Source of the DNA: Tepidicaulis marinus
GTDB lineage: Bacteria; Pseudomonadota; Alphaproteobacteria; Parvibaculales; Parvibaculaceae
Assembly: GCF_000739695.1 (NCBI RefSeq)
Contig: NZ_BBIO01000020.1
Location: 1 to 56,410 of the forward strand
Direction of reading: 5' to 3'
Length of the DNA: 56,410 nt
Shown: in pieces, positions 36,149 to 45,000 of the stretch
How positions within the stretch are numbered: position 1 is the first letter of the stretch
Layout of the letters: every line of letters starts with the position of its first letter
The notes under the pieces: generated by a model
The model's input: the letters and a program-made list of their open reading frames with translations, nothing else
Databases searched by the model: none
What the model was told of the DNA's origin: nothing
Position numbers and translations under genes: made by a program

Positions 36149-38134
36149 TTACTTAAGTGAGCGAATGATAAACCTTGCCGGTGCTGTGGCCTCGATCAGC
36201 TCGCGGGGAAGCGGCGAGGCATCGCCGCATATTTGCGCGGCAAGATGCTCGGCCAGGAGCGGGGCGGTGAGGAAGCCGCGCGAGCCGAGCCCGCCTATTG
36301 TGTAAAGTCCGGGCGGGGAGGGCGCGGGCGGATAGGCGGCAAAACGGTCGCCGTAACGCAGCCTTTCATAAGCGCGCTCATAGGCGGCACGCTGCGGCAT
36401 GGGGCCGGCAAAAGGCATCCGGTCTGGCGTCGTTGCCCGTAAGGAACGCCGCTCCGAAAAAATCTCTGAAGGCCGCGCGTCCGCGCCAAGCCATTCTTCA
36501 AGCGCAGTAAGGTTCTTTTCCCTGTCTGCCATCAGCGGGGCAAGGGATAGGTCCTGCTTGTCGAAACTCGCGCCGGTGAGCTGTTTTCCCTTCTGCGCAG
36601 GAAGAAGATAGGAACCGGCGGCAAGGGCGGTTTTCAGCGGCGCGCTTCCCTCACGGGGGGCAAATTCCGTGACCTGGCCCGCAACGGGGGTGATGGGCAG
36701 ACCCGCTTCAGGGAAGAGCTGCATGGTACTGGCGCCTGCCGCCGCGATCACGATATCCGCTTCGGCGAGGATCTCGCCTTGCGTATTTCTTGCGGTCCAG
36801 CCGCCGCCTCCTTTCGGCTCAAGATGGGCGGCTTCAGTCTTGAACCGGCAGTCCGCTTCGGCGCCAAGCGCGCCGAGCAGTGCCTGGGGGTTGAGCGTGC
36901 CGGCGCCTGGAAAGTAAAGCGCGGGTGTTGGCAGTTTAATGCCGGCAAGTGCGGAGGCGTCTTCTCTTTCAAGAAAGCGCATATGGGTGGGGGGCAGCAC
37001 CTGCCGCTCCGCAAGCGCGCGCAGGCGCTCTTCCTCCCCCTCGCTCCGGCCAAGATGCAGAACGCCGCAGGGATCGAAAAAGGACGCGCCGCTTGCCCCT
37101 TGCAGCGCCTCATAAAAAGCGCTGGCATAAAGATAAGCGGCGCGGTGGAAAAGCCCGGTCGGCGCGCTGCCGAGCGCAAGGCGCGGCATGAAGAGCGCGG
37201 CAGGATTGCCCGAGGCGCCGCTGCCAAGGCCTGGGCCTTTTTCAATAAGCGTGACCTGCACGCCGCGCCGCGTCAGCGCATGGGCGGCAGCGGCGCCCGC
37301 AATCCCGCCGCCGATGATAAGCGCGCGTTTCGGGCGGGGCGGGGCAGGCGGGCGGTACCAGAGCGGCAGGGAGGAGGCGGATGGCGCCCCTTTATAAAGG
37401 CCTTGCAGCATGTCGCGCTTGCGCCCGAAGCCGGGCGTCTTGCTGACCTCGAAACCTGCCTCGACAAGTCCGCGCCGCACCGCCCCTGCCACGGTGAAAG
37501 TCGCAAGCGTAGTGCCGGGGTCTGAAAGCCGGCCCATCTCATGAAAGACGGCAGGTGACCACATGGTCTCGTTTCGGGAAGGGGCGAACCCGTCCAGAAA
37601 CCAGGCATCCACTTTGCTCCCCGAAAGCTCGAGCGATCCCAGCATCTTCGCCGCCTCTCCGAAGAGAAGCGTGAGCGTGACACCATTGGCAAGTTCGCAG
37701 CGGTGAAAGCCCGGCACGAGCGGGGGATAGTGCTTAAGGAGTTCTTCGCTGAAGGGTTTGAGGCGCGGCCAGGCCGCATGTGCTTTTTCAAGATCGCTTG
37801 CGGAAAGCGGATAACCTTCAAGCGAGATGAAATGCAGTTTGGCGCCGGGCGGGCGGTGCGCTGCCCAAAGCTCCAAGGTTGCAAGGAAATTGAGCCCCGT
37901 GCCGAAGCCCGTCTCGCATATGGTGAAGAGAGGCGTGCCGGAAGCCTCTTTAGCGCATCTTTCCCAGGCGGCGGGCAAGTTGTTGCCTTTGAGAAAGACA
38001 TGGGTGGTTTCGGCCAGCCCATCCTCGGCCGAGAAATAGAGATCGCCGAAATCCGAAGATTCCGGCGTCCCATCTTCCCGCCATCTCAAAGCTGCTTGCG
38101 GCAGCCGGTGCGGGTCTTCCGGCGTTCCGCTCAC
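36149..38134 (-). CDS. mnmC: Bifunctional tRNA mnm5s2U synthesis protein MnmC
   Basis: A 661-aa fusion that finishes the wobble modification mnm5s2U34. The N-terminal MnmD-type methyltransferase (1 to about 240) shows FTICETGFGTGLNFLATLEL for SAM binding and DAWFLDGFAPSRNETMWSP. The C-terminal DAO-type FAD oxidoreductase (about 265-661) starts RALIIGGGIAGAAAAHALTRRG and removes the carboxymethyl group. The start is GTG one base after the stop of the upstream SDR gene (TAAGGTG), so the two are coupled. The 250 bases between its stop and the chemoreceptor promoter region are AT-rich. Confidence 0.92.
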   Translation of the reverse strand: MSGTPEDPHRLPQAALRWREDGTPESSDFGDLYFSAEDGLAETTHVFLKGNNLPAAWERCAKEASGTPLFTICETGFGTGLNFLATLELWAAHRPPGAKLHFISLEGYPLSASDLEKAHAAWPRLKPFSEELLKHYPPLVPGFHRCELANGVTLTLLFGEAAKMLGSLELSGSKVDAWFLDGFAPSRNETMWSPAVFHEMGRLSDPGTTLATFTVAGAVRRGLVEAGFEVSKTPGFGRKRDMLQGLYKGAPSASSLPLWYRPPAPPRPKRALIIGGGIAGAAAAHALTRRGVQVTLIEKGPGLGSGASGNPAALFMPRLALGSAPTGLFHRAAYLYASAFYEALQGASGASFFDPCGVLHLGRSEGEEERLRALAERQVLPPTHMRFLEREDASALAGIKLPTPALYFPGAGTLNPQALLGALGAEADCRFKTEAAHLEPKGGGGWTARNTQGEILAEADIVIAAAGASTMQLFPEAGLPITPVAGQVTEFAPREGSAPLKTALAAGSYLLPAQKGKQLTGASFDKQDLSLAPLMADREKNLTALEEWLGADARPSEIFSERRSLRATTPDRMPFAGPMPQRAAYERAYERLRYGDRFAAYPPAPSPPGLYTIGGLGSRGFLTAPLLAEHLAAQICGDASPLPRELIEATAPARFIIRSLK

Positions 38135-38135
38135 C

Positions 38136-38930
38136 TTATGTGCCGGGCCGGCTGGCCGCGAAAGGATGCGTGCTCGAAAGCCCGCCGCAGACCGGAATGG
38201 CCTGACCGTTCACATAAGAGGCCTCGTCGCTCGCAAGAAAGAGCGCCATATTGGCAATTTCTTCGGGATGGCCATAACGGGCCAGCGGGTTGAGCTGGCC
38301 GATCTTGTCTTCCTTGCCGCGCGCTCTTGCGCCGTCGAAGATCGGTTTCGTCATGCCGGTTTCGATAAGGCCGGGGCAGATCGCATTGACGCGCACATTC
38401 GTGCCGTAAAGTGCGTTCGCCGTGGTCTGCACGAGGCTGATGACCCCGGCCTTGGAGGCCGAATAGGGCAGGCCGCCCGCATTGGCTCTAAGGCCCGCCA
38501 CCGAAGCGGTACAGACGATGGAGCCATGGCCCTGTTTGATCATCAGCGGCGTGACGTGTTTGATGGCAAGGAAGGGGCCGATGAGATTGATGCGCAGGAT
38601 TTCCTGCCAATATTCCAGCGTCTGCTCTTCGATCGGCACCAGGCCGCCGGAAACACCCGCATTGGCATAGACGGCATCGACGCCGCCGAATTTCGACACG
38701 CAGTGCTCGACAATGCCTTTCACCGCGTCCTCGTCCCCGGCGTCGGCGGCGACGGAGGAAATTTCACCGCCTGCCTCCCGCACCATGGCGGCGGTTTCAT
38801 CCACCGCTTCTTCCATGCGGTCCACGGCAATGATTTTTGCGCCTTCGCGGGCAAAAAGCACGGCGCTTGCCCGGCCGATGCCGCTGCCGGCGCCGGTGAT
38901 GATGGCGCGTTTTCCTTCAAGACGTCCCAT
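38136..38930 (-). CDS. Short-chain dehydrogenase/reductase
   Basis: A 264-aa classical SDR: TGAGSGIGRASAVLFAREGA binds NAD(P), YANAGVSGG holds NAG, S in CTASVAG with YSASK form the catalytic set, and YVNGQAIPVCGG closes the fold as in FabG-like enzymes. The acidic D at the end of beta-2 (AVDRMEE) suggests NAD(H) preference. Substrate unknown. The ATG at 38928-38930 follows AGGAACCCTT. It lies immediately upstream of mnmC on the same strand. Confidence 0.87.
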   Translation of the reverse strand: MGRLEGKRAIITGAGSGIGRASAVLFAREGAKIIAVDRMEEAVDETAAMVREAGGEISSVAADAGDEDAVKGIVEHCVSKFGGVDAVYANAGVSGGLVPIEEQTLEYWQEILRINLIGPFLAIKHVTPLMIKQGHGSIVCTASVAGLRANAGGLPYSASKAGVISLVQTTANALYGTNVRVNAICPGLIETGMTKPIFDGARARGKEDKIGQLNPLARYGHPEEIANMALFLASDEASYVNGQAIPVCGGLSSTHPFAASRPGT

Positions 38931-39103
38931 AAGGGTTCCTTTCTCGGGTCTTTTGAGTGATTTCGGTGGCCGGAGTTTAGCCGAGAGCCCGCCCAGCACA
39001 AAGGCCGCGGCGAACTTGGAAAGGACAAACCACGAAAAAGCGCGGGCCACGAAAAAGGGCAGGCCGCTCGGCCTGCCCTGATCCGCTGTGCTGAGTGCCT
39101 AGC

Positions 39104-39454
39104 TTAGAAGGCTTTGCCTTCGGAGACCTGCCATTCGACATTGCCCTGCTCGCCTTCGATCGTGCCGGAAGAACCGACGCTCGGCGCTTCCTCGATCGCA
39201 GCGGTGCAGGTTTCCGGGTTCTCGCCCGTCACGGTGCAGATTTTATTGCCGTCGACGCGCCAGGTGCCGGTGGCGGTGGAGCCATCCGGCAGTTTCACTT
39301 CCGTGGTGCTGGCGTCAGGATAATAAATCTGCGTCACCGCGCCTTCCGGCCCCGTCAGCGTGACGGTGTTACCGACCAGCCCCGCGCCGACATCGGCCAG
39401 CGCTGCAACGGACGAACCGGCGAGAAACGCTGCCGCGAGCAAAACTTTTTTCAT
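39104..39454 (-). CDS. Small exported protein of unknown function
   Basis: A 116-aa protein with a clear signal peptide (MKKVLLAAAFLAGSSVAALA, cleaved before D). The mature 96 residues are beta-rich, acidic, with two cysteines (ICTVTGENPETC) that could form a disulfide and a GTW-R-DGNKIC core reminiscent of small lipocalin-like/calycin-like periplasmic proteins. I do not recognise the family. GGGAGGA lies upstream. Two hairpins precede the gene. Confidence 0.7.
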   Translation of the reverse strand: MKKVLLAAAFLAGSSVAALADVGAGLVGNTVTLTGPEGAVTQIYYPDASTTEVKLPDGSTATGTWRVDGNKICTVTGENPETCTAAIEEAPSVGSSGTIEGEQGNVEWQVSEGKAF

Positions 39455-39477
39455 CTGAATATCCTCCCAAAATTGAA

Positions 39478-39520
39478 GGACCGGCGCCCCTGCCGGTCCC
39501 TGCCGCCTGTTCGCAGGCGG
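39478..39520 (-). promoter_or_regulatory. Two adjacent hairpins in the leader of the exported protein
   Basis: GGACCGGC (39478-39485) pairs with GCCGGTCC (39492-39499); CCGCCTG (39503-39509) pairs with CAGGCGG (39514-39520) around TTCG. On the minus strand the second is followed by TTCAATTTT, so it could act as a terminator for the upstream gene or as a 5'-UTR element. Confidence 0.5.
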
Positions 39521-39609
39521 ACGAATATGGTTAATGTAATGGGTCAGGCGGCGGGCGCAACGCCCAAAGCGCCTAAACTACAGATTCGCGCTGCGTTTTA
39601 TGAGGTGTC

Positions 39610-39861
39610 TTACTTGCCAAGGCCGGGCGGGCGAAGCAGATAAATGATCAGCCAGATGGGGATAATCACCATGGCGCCGAGAATAAAATGCGGCAGCGCC
39701 CATTCGAAAGCCCGGGAAATCAGCCCGCGGATGGCCTCCGGCGTCAGCCCCATTTCCTTGACGACTTCGATGGCCGAAATGTCGAACGCGGAAAGCACTG
39801 CCCCGATCGCTACCGACGCGAGCGCGAATTTGATCGCCGTTGAAAGCGTGCTCTGCAACAT
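39610..39861 (-). CDS. DUF6460-like small membrane protein
   Basis: An 83-aa protein with a hydrophobic N-terminal segment (FALASVAIGAVLSAF) and a C-terminal one (HFILGAMVIIPIWLIIYLL). The ending ILGAMVIIPIWLI closely resembles DUF6460, a family of short membrane proteins in Hyphomicrobiales. Function unknown. The start MLQSTLST at 39859-39861 is preferred; the frame is open upstream, but the upstream sequence does not look conserved. Confidence 0.65.
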   Translation of the reverse strand: MLQSTLSTAIKFALASVAIGAVLSAFDISAIEVVKEMGLTPEAIRGLISRAFEWALPHFILGAMVIIPIWLIIYLLRPPGLGK

Positions 39862-40044
39862 GGCCCCGTGAACCGCCAGCCTGATTCCCCACAAGGCCAG
39901 TCTATCCGCCGGGGCAGGGGCGAGGCTAGCCCCGCCTTGAAAACATTGGGGAAAGGCCGGTTCTGGCACCCCATGCCTCAAATCTGTAAGAGAGGCGGAA
40001 AGCCGGGTTTTACCGGCATCACGCGAACAATAGGAGAAATGGAC

Positions 40045-40536
40045 ATGGCGCAAGATAAAGGGGCGAAAGGCGATCTGGAGCGCTGCTTCTTTTCCAAGGC
40101 CCGGATCGAGGCGATGGAAGAGCGGTCCCATGTCCATCAGTTCAATGAGGGGGCCGTGCGTATGACCCGCACCTTGGGCGATCTGGCGGGATTGGAAGAT
40201 ATGGGGCTCCATATCGTGCGCATCGAGCCCGGCCATGAGACGACGGAGCATCATTTTCACGGCCAGGACGAGGAATTCGTGATGATCCTTTCAGGCCGGC
40301 TTCTGGCGCGGATCGGCGAGGAAGAATGCGAGGCGGGGCCGGGGGATGTGTTGCTCTTCCCGAAAAACGGCCCAGCTCATTCCATGAAGAATATTTTTGA
40401 AGAGGACGCGGTTTATCTGATGGGCGGTACGCGCGCGCCTATCGATGTGTGCACTTATCCCCGCCTTGGCCGGGTGATGTACCGGGTGGACGGGGAGAAA
40501 AGCTATGTGGACGCGCCTCACCTGAAAAAAGTGTAG
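40045..40536 (+). CDS. Cupin domain protein
   Basis: A 163-aa single cupin. Motif 1 is EPGHETTEHHFHGQDEEFVMILSG with three histidines and a glutamate as metal ligands, and motif 2 is AGPGDVLLFPKNGPAHSMKN. Such proteins bind Fe or Mn and may be dioxygenases, isomerases or sensors. The YLMGGTRAPIDVCTYP and VMYRVDGEKSY ending is shared with proteins described only as cupins. TAGGAG lies at 40031-40036, two bases from the ATG at 40039 but eight from the ATG at 40045, so the latter is chosen. Confidence 0.82.
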   Translation: MAQDKGAKGDLERCFFSKARIEAMEERSHVHQFNEGAVRMTRTLGDLAGLEDMGLHIVRIEPGHETTEHHFHGQDEEFVMILSGRLLARIGEEECEAGPGDVLLFPKNGPAHSMKNIFEEDAVYLMGGTRAPIDVCTYPRLGRVMYRVDGEKSYVDAPHLKKV

Positions 40537-40558
40537 GCGCGCCCTTAAGCTTGCCGGA

Positions 40559-42643
40559 TCAGCGGCCGAACAGGCCTTTAATCGCGTCTTCGACATTCGG
40601 CTTGTCGCCGGATGTCTCACCGCCGCTATCACCGCCGCTTTCTCCGTCACCGGCCGGTTTGCCGATCAGCCCTTCCAGGAGTTTTTTCCCGCCGCCGTCT
40701 TTCAGGTCCTTGATCGTATTCACCGCGCCTTCCGGGTCGGACAGGATGGCTTTCAAGTCCGGGCGGAATTTCGGGTTGGCCCAGGGCCCTTCGATGATGA
40801 TCGGCACCTCGATGCCCTTGGCGCCTGCGTCCCCACCCTGGCCTTCCAGCGTGGCGGCAAGCTTGGGCTCTACCCGGTAGGAAAGGGTTTGCTGCGGCAG
40901 GTTCACCGTGCCGGCCCCGCTCACCCGGGCAAGCGGGCTGAGAAGCAGGAAGTCCTGATTGGAGAGAATGCCGTTCTGAATCGTGAACGTGCCGCCAAGT
41001 TCGGAGAAGTCCGTGTCCTGTGTGCCGCCCGCGTTCCAGCCGCTGAGCGCGCCGGAAAGCACGTTGCGCAGAAGCTGGGCGACATTGATGCCTTTGATCG
41101 CGCCATTGGCGAAGTTCACCGAGCCATTGCCGCTCAGCGCGGAGATCATTTGTTTCTGGCTCTTGCCGCGTGTCTGGACGGAAACGTTCATTGCGCCCGT
41201 GCCTTCCAGCCGCTCGAATTCGGCGGCATCGCGCAGCAGCGGGTAAGCGGCGATATTGGAAATGTCGAACGTGGCATTGAGCGCGGGCGTTGCCTGTGCG
41301 CCGTTCAGCGTCACCTTGGCTTTGCCGGCCCCTTCATAAAGGGCCAATTTGCTCAGATCGGCGGTGAGTACGCCGCCATTCAATTTCACGCCGAGTACGC
41401 TTTCGCCGATTGTGATGTTCTGGACGAGAATTTTCTGCGCCGAGAGCGCCAAGTCCGCATCGACCGCTTTCAGCCCGCTCATATCGATGGGCGCATCGCT
41501 CCAGCCGGAAGCCGAAGAAGAGGCCGCGCTGCCGCCGCCTGCATTGCCGCCGGGTGTGCCAGAAGCCGGTGCATCCCCGCCTGAAGCGGATGCGCCGCCG
41601 GCCATATAGACATTGGTGTTGATGGTCTCAAGATCGAGCTTGCCGGTCAGTTTCGGGCGCTGGCCTTTCAGATTGACGTTGAGCGCGCCTTTGCCTTCCA
41701 TTTCATCGAAGCTGAGCGCGGCATCGGAGAAGTCGAAAACTTCCGGCGTCGCGCTGACAGTGCCTTTGATGGTGAAGGGGCCGAAACCGTCGCCCTCGGC
41801 AAGCGGCGAGCCTGCCCAGGCGGCAAGCGCGCGCACCGAGGGAATATCGACATTCATCGTGCCGGCAAGCTTGGGCGTATCGGCCTGCGTCACCGTGCCG
41901 TCAAAGCCGGAGGTGATTTTCGGTGTGGCAAGAGAAAGCGTGAAGGGCGTCTCACCGCCTGCGATCAGCGCGCGCGGGCGGTCCGCCGTCAAATCGAGCT
42001 CGATCGTGTCGCCATTCCACACCGCGGAGCCATCGAACACCATTTGCCGGTCGAGGCTCGGCAGGTTGAGCACCGTGTTGATCTCCGTGATTTCATAAGC
42101 CGCGCCGCTGCGCGCATCCTTGTAGCTGGCAACGCCGTTTTCGATGGCAATTTCACCGAGGCGGATATCGTTGAGCGCGGCCCCGCCTTCGGACGGCGTC
42201 TCATCGCCGCCGGTGTCGGTAGAAGGAGAGGCGGGGGCTTCGGCTGCTTCTTGCGCCGGTTTGAACTGCCAGTTCGGTGTGCCCTGCCTGTTCACTTCCA
42301 AGTGAATTTCAGGTCGCACGAGGACGAAACGGTCGAGCTCTACATTGCCGGAGAGAAGCGGGAGAATTTTCAGCGAAACCTGCATGGCGTCCATCGACAC
42401 CATGTCCGGCTTGCCGCCCCACTCGGCATTGGCAAAGCGCACGGCCTCCGCTTCCACGCCAAGCGCGGGCAGGAAGGTGATGCCCACATCGCCTTCGATG
42501 CGCAATTGCCGCCCGGTTTGCTGCTTGACGGCTTTTTCGATCTCCGCCTTATAGGTTTCGGCGGGAATGAAAGAGGCCGCGGCAACCAGCCCGCCGACCA
42601 AAAGAACGATGATGCCGAAAACAATAAGAGCGATCCGGGCCAT
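40559..42643 (-). CDS. AsmA family protein
   Basis: A 694-aa envelope protein. One N-terminal membrane helix (IALIVFGIIVLLVGGLVAAA) is followed by the AsmA domain (TGRQLRIEGDVGITFLPALG), long periplasmic beta-rich repeats, an A/G/S-rich linker (about residues 350-380), and a C-terminal AsmA_2-like part with NGSVNFANGAIKGINVAQLL. AsmA-like proteins probably move or organise phospholipids between membranes. It ends in an acidic, glycine-rich tail. It is convergent with the cupin gene. Confidence 0.88.
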   Translation of the reverse strand: MARIALIVFGIIVLLVGGLVAAASFIPAETYKAEIEKAVKQQTGRQLRIEGDVGITFLPALGVEAEAVRFANAEWGGKPDMVSMDAMQVSLKILPLLSGNVELDRFVLVRPEIHLEVNRQGTPNWQFKPAQEAAEAPASPSTDTGGDETPSEGGAALNDIRLGEIAIENGVASYKDARSGAAYEITEINTVLNLPSLDRQMVFDGSAVWNGDTIELDLTADRPRALIAGGETPFTLSLATPKITSGFDGTVTQADTPKLAGTMNVDIPSVRALAAWAGSPLAEGDGFGPFTIKGTVSATPEVFDFSDAALSFDEMEGKGALNVNLKGQRPKLTGKLDLETINTNVYMAGGASASGGDAPASGTPGGNAGGGSAASSSASGWSDAPIDMSGLKAVDADLALSAQKILVQNITIGESVLGVKLNGGVLTADLSKLALYEGAGKAKVTLNGAQATPALNATFDISNIAAYPLLRDAAEFERLEGTGAMNVSVQTRGKSQKQMISALSGNGSVNFANGAIKGINVAQLLRNVLSGALSGWNAGGTQDTDFSELGGTFTIQNGILSNQDFLLLSPLARVSGAGTVNLPQQTLSYRVEPKLAATLEGQGGDAGAKGIEVPIIIEGPWANPKFRPDLKAILSDPEGAVNTIKDLKDGGGKKLLEGLIGKPAGDGESGGDSGGETSGDKPNVEDAIKGLFGR

Positions 42644-42761
42644 GCTCAGCCTCCCTAAAGTGCGTTTTGCTATTGGTCGCGCAAGTATATGGCGAAATCG
42701 TGATAGCCGTCACATGATTGCAACGCGCACCGTTTATTTCAGCAGAAAAGAAAATTGGTTC

Positions 42762-42789
42762 TTGGCCGAGTGCGCGGCTTTGCTATGCT
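42762..42789 (+). promoter_or_regulatory. Candidate promoter of the ABC-exporter leader
   Basis: TTGGCC (42762-42767), 16-base spacer, TATGCT (42784-42789). It would start a leader of more than 300 bases ahead of the ABC transporter gene. Confidence 0.45.
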
Positions 42790-42841
42790 TGCACGCATTC
42801 GGCCCGCACCGGCGGCCGGCTAACCACGCCAGGAGACAGAA

Positions 42842-42889
42842 ATGGCAGGTCACGTGACCCCCTCTCATATGTCTCCGGGCATTTGGTGA
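42842..42889 (+). CDS. Possible leader peptide, 15 aa
   Basis: MAGHVTPSHMSPGIW, preceded by AGGAGA with good spacing (CAGGAGACAGAA before the ATG). The palindrome GGTCACGTGACC (42848-42859) lies within it. There is no known similar peptide, and no single amino acid is enriched as in classical attenuator leaders, so translation is only suggested by the ribosome binding site and the upstream promoter. Confidence 0.3.
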   Translation: MAGHVTPSHMSPGIW

Positions 42890-43168
42890 CTTTCTAAGTC
42901 CCATGCATAGCCCGGATGACGTCAATGACGCTTTCACACCGGGCTTCTCAAGCTTCCCCGATTTTTCAAGTGTTCTGATTTAACGGCTGAACTGTCTCTG
43001 TTTCCCGCGCTTTGCGTGCGGGGCCTTGCCTTTTCCGCTGTATCGGCGAGCCCGGAAGGTTCAAACGCCGCTTTTAAGCGGCGAGCTGTGCCGCGGATCA
43101 TGTCCCCGGCCCTGGAATAGAAAACGAATACGCAAAATACGCCCCCCGTTTCCGTCTCGGCCTGGGAT
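42890..43168 (+). other. Structured, gene-free leader before the ABC exporter
   Basis: AGCCCGG (42909-42915) pairs with CCGGGCT (42939-42945), with two ATGACG copies in the loop; CGCCGCTT (43066-43073) pairs with AAGCGGCG (43076-43083). No protein gene fits between 42890 and 43168, except an open stretch after TAG at 43118-43120 that runs in frame into the ABC gene. Confidence 0.5.
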
Positions 43169-44929
43169 GTGGCGGGGTTCGTCTGGTCGCATTGGCGGCG
43201 TCATCCGCTGATGCTGGCCGGGTTGATTGTCACGATGCTGGCGGTGGCAGGGCTCGACGTGCTCTTTCCCGTCGTCTCCGCTTACCTCATCGACACGGTG
43301 GCGGGCGCGGGCGATAAGCCCGATGAAGCGGCCATCGAGGCGGCCTTCCTCGCCGTGCTGTTTCTGGTGGCGCAAGGCCTCGGCTACAATCTGGCGCGCT
43401 TTGCCGCGTTCCGGATCTGGCTGCGCTTTGCCACGCACTGCATGTACGCGATTGTCAGCGAGGCTTTTGCCCGTGTGCAGCGCTATAGCGCCGATTGGCA
43501 TAGCGATAATTTTGCCGGTGCAACCGTGCGCAAAATAACGCGCGGCATGTGGGCCTATGATCTTTTCGCCGATACCGTTTATGTGGGGCTCTTTCCCACC
43601 GCGGCGGTGCTGATCGGTGTAACGGCGCTGCTCACCTGGCAATGGCCGCTGATCGGGCTCACCGTGACGGTGATCTCCGCGCTTTACATCGCCGTGACGG
43701 CTCTGCTTGCCAAACATTATGTGGCCCCCGTCAACCGGGCCCATAATGAAGCGGATTCGGCGATTGGCGCGGCCCTTGCCGATGCCGTGACCTGCGACAG
43801 CGCGGTCAAGGCCTTCGGCGCGGAGGCGCGCGAAGACGCCCGGCTTTCCCATGTTCTACTCAGCTGGAAAGAACGGGCATTGCGGGCGTGGCTGCGGATG
43901 GAGAACTTGAACATCATTCAGGTGCTCATTCTCAATGTCATGAAGTTCGCGCTTTTCGCGCTGGTGATCTGGTTCTGGATCGAGGGTAAGGCGGATGTCG
44001 GCGGCGTTACCTTCGTGCTGACGAGTTATCTCCTCATATCGGGCTATCTGCGCGATGTCGGCCAGCACTTGCAGCACCTGCAAAAGGCGATCAACGAGCT
44101 TGACGATGTGGTGGCCTTTTCCCGCCTACCCGTCGGCGTCAGCGATCCTGAAGGCGCGCCCGATCTAAAGCCCGGCAAGGGCGAAATCGCGTTCGAGGAT
44201 GTCACTTTCTCTTACCGCAATCAGGCTGCGCCGCTTTACCGGCGCTTTGTTCTGAAAATCGCGGCCGGGGAAAAAGTGGCGCTGGTCGGCCCGTCGGGCA
44301 GCGGCAAGAGCACCTTCGTCAAGCTCTTGCAGCGGCTGCACGATATCGGCGAAGGGCGCATTCTGATCGACCGTCAGAATATCGCCCTCATGGCGCAAAC
44401 GTCCGTGCGCCGGGCCGTGGCGCTCGTGCCGCAGGAACCCATCCTCTTTCACCGCTCATTGGCGGAGAATATCGCCTATGCGCGGCCCGGCGCCTCCCGC
44501 CGCGAGATTATCGAGGCGGCAAAGCGGGCCCGCGCCCATGAGTTCATCGCCAAGTTTCCGCAAGGCTATGAAACGCTGGTGGGCGAGCGGGGGATCAAGC
44601 TGTCGGGCGGGGAGCGCCAGCGCGTGGCGATTGCGCGGGCGTTTCTGGCCGATGCCCCGATCCTGGTGCTCGACGAGGCAACCTCTAGCCTTGATTCGAT
44701 CACCGAAAGCGAGGTGCAGGCCGCGATCGAGGAACTGATGGCCGGGCGCACGACCATCATTATTGCACACCGCCTTTCAACGGTGCGCGCGGTGGACCGC
44801 ATTCTGGTCTTCCGGGACGGGGCGGTGGTGGAGCAGGGAACCTATAAGGAGCTTGCCGGCGCGCGCGGTTCGCTCTTTCACCGGCTCCATGCCGAGCAGG
44901 TGGCCGGCCTTTCCGGGGTCGGCGGCTAA
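43169..44929 (+). CDS. ABC transporter, fused permease and ATPase (exporter type)
   Basis: A protein of about 586 aa with six N-terminal membrane segments and a C-terminal ATPase. Walker A is GPSGSGKST, the signature [20 protein letters not shown], Walker [14 protein letters not shown], and the switch histidine is in [15 protein letters not shown]. It is a half-size exporter that works as a dimer; lipids, drugs or peptides are possible substrates. The start is uncertain: GTG at 43169 gives [13 protein letters not shown], but protein-like codons ([11 protein letters not shown]) extend upstream in frame to an amber codon at 43118-43120, before which MSPALE could begin at 43100. Confidence 0.85.
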   Translation: MAGFVWSHWRRHPLMLAGLIVTMLAVAGLDVLFPVVSAYLIDTVAGAGDKPDEAAIEAAFLAVLFLVAQGLGYNLARFAAFRIWLRFATHCMYAIVSEAFARVQRYSADWHSDNFAGATVRKITRGMWAYDLFADTVYVGLFPTAAVLIGVTALLTWQWPLIGLTVTVISALYIAVTALLAKHYVAPVNRAHNEADSAIGAALADAVTCDSAVKAFGAEAREDARLSHVLLSWKERALRAWLRMENLNIIQVLILNVMKFALFALVIWFWIEGKADVGGVTFVLTSYLLISGYLRDVGQHLQHLQKAINELDDVVAFSRLPVGVSDPEGAPDLKPGKGEIAFEDVTFSYRNQAAPLYRRFVLKIAAGEKVALVGPSGSGKSTFVKLLQRLHDIGEGRILIDRQNIALMAQTSVRRAVALVPQEPILFHRSLAENIAYARPGASRREIIEAAKRARAHEFIAKFPQGYETLVGERGIKLSGGERQRVAIARAFLADAPILVLDEATSSLDSITESEVQAAIEELMAGRTTIIIAHRLSTVRAVDRILVFRDGAVVEQGTYKELAGARGSLFHRLHAEQVAGLSGVGG

Positions 44930-45000
44930 AGAAAGAGGGCCGGGCGGGTTCTTGTTCAAAGGGCCCGCCCGCCTTAAAAGGGGGCCATGGAGGAACCGAT

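Noticed and set aside
43049-43060. CCCGGAAGG resembling the SRP RNA loop
   Set aside because: The rest of the 4.5S RNA hairpin and the AGCAGCC side are missing.
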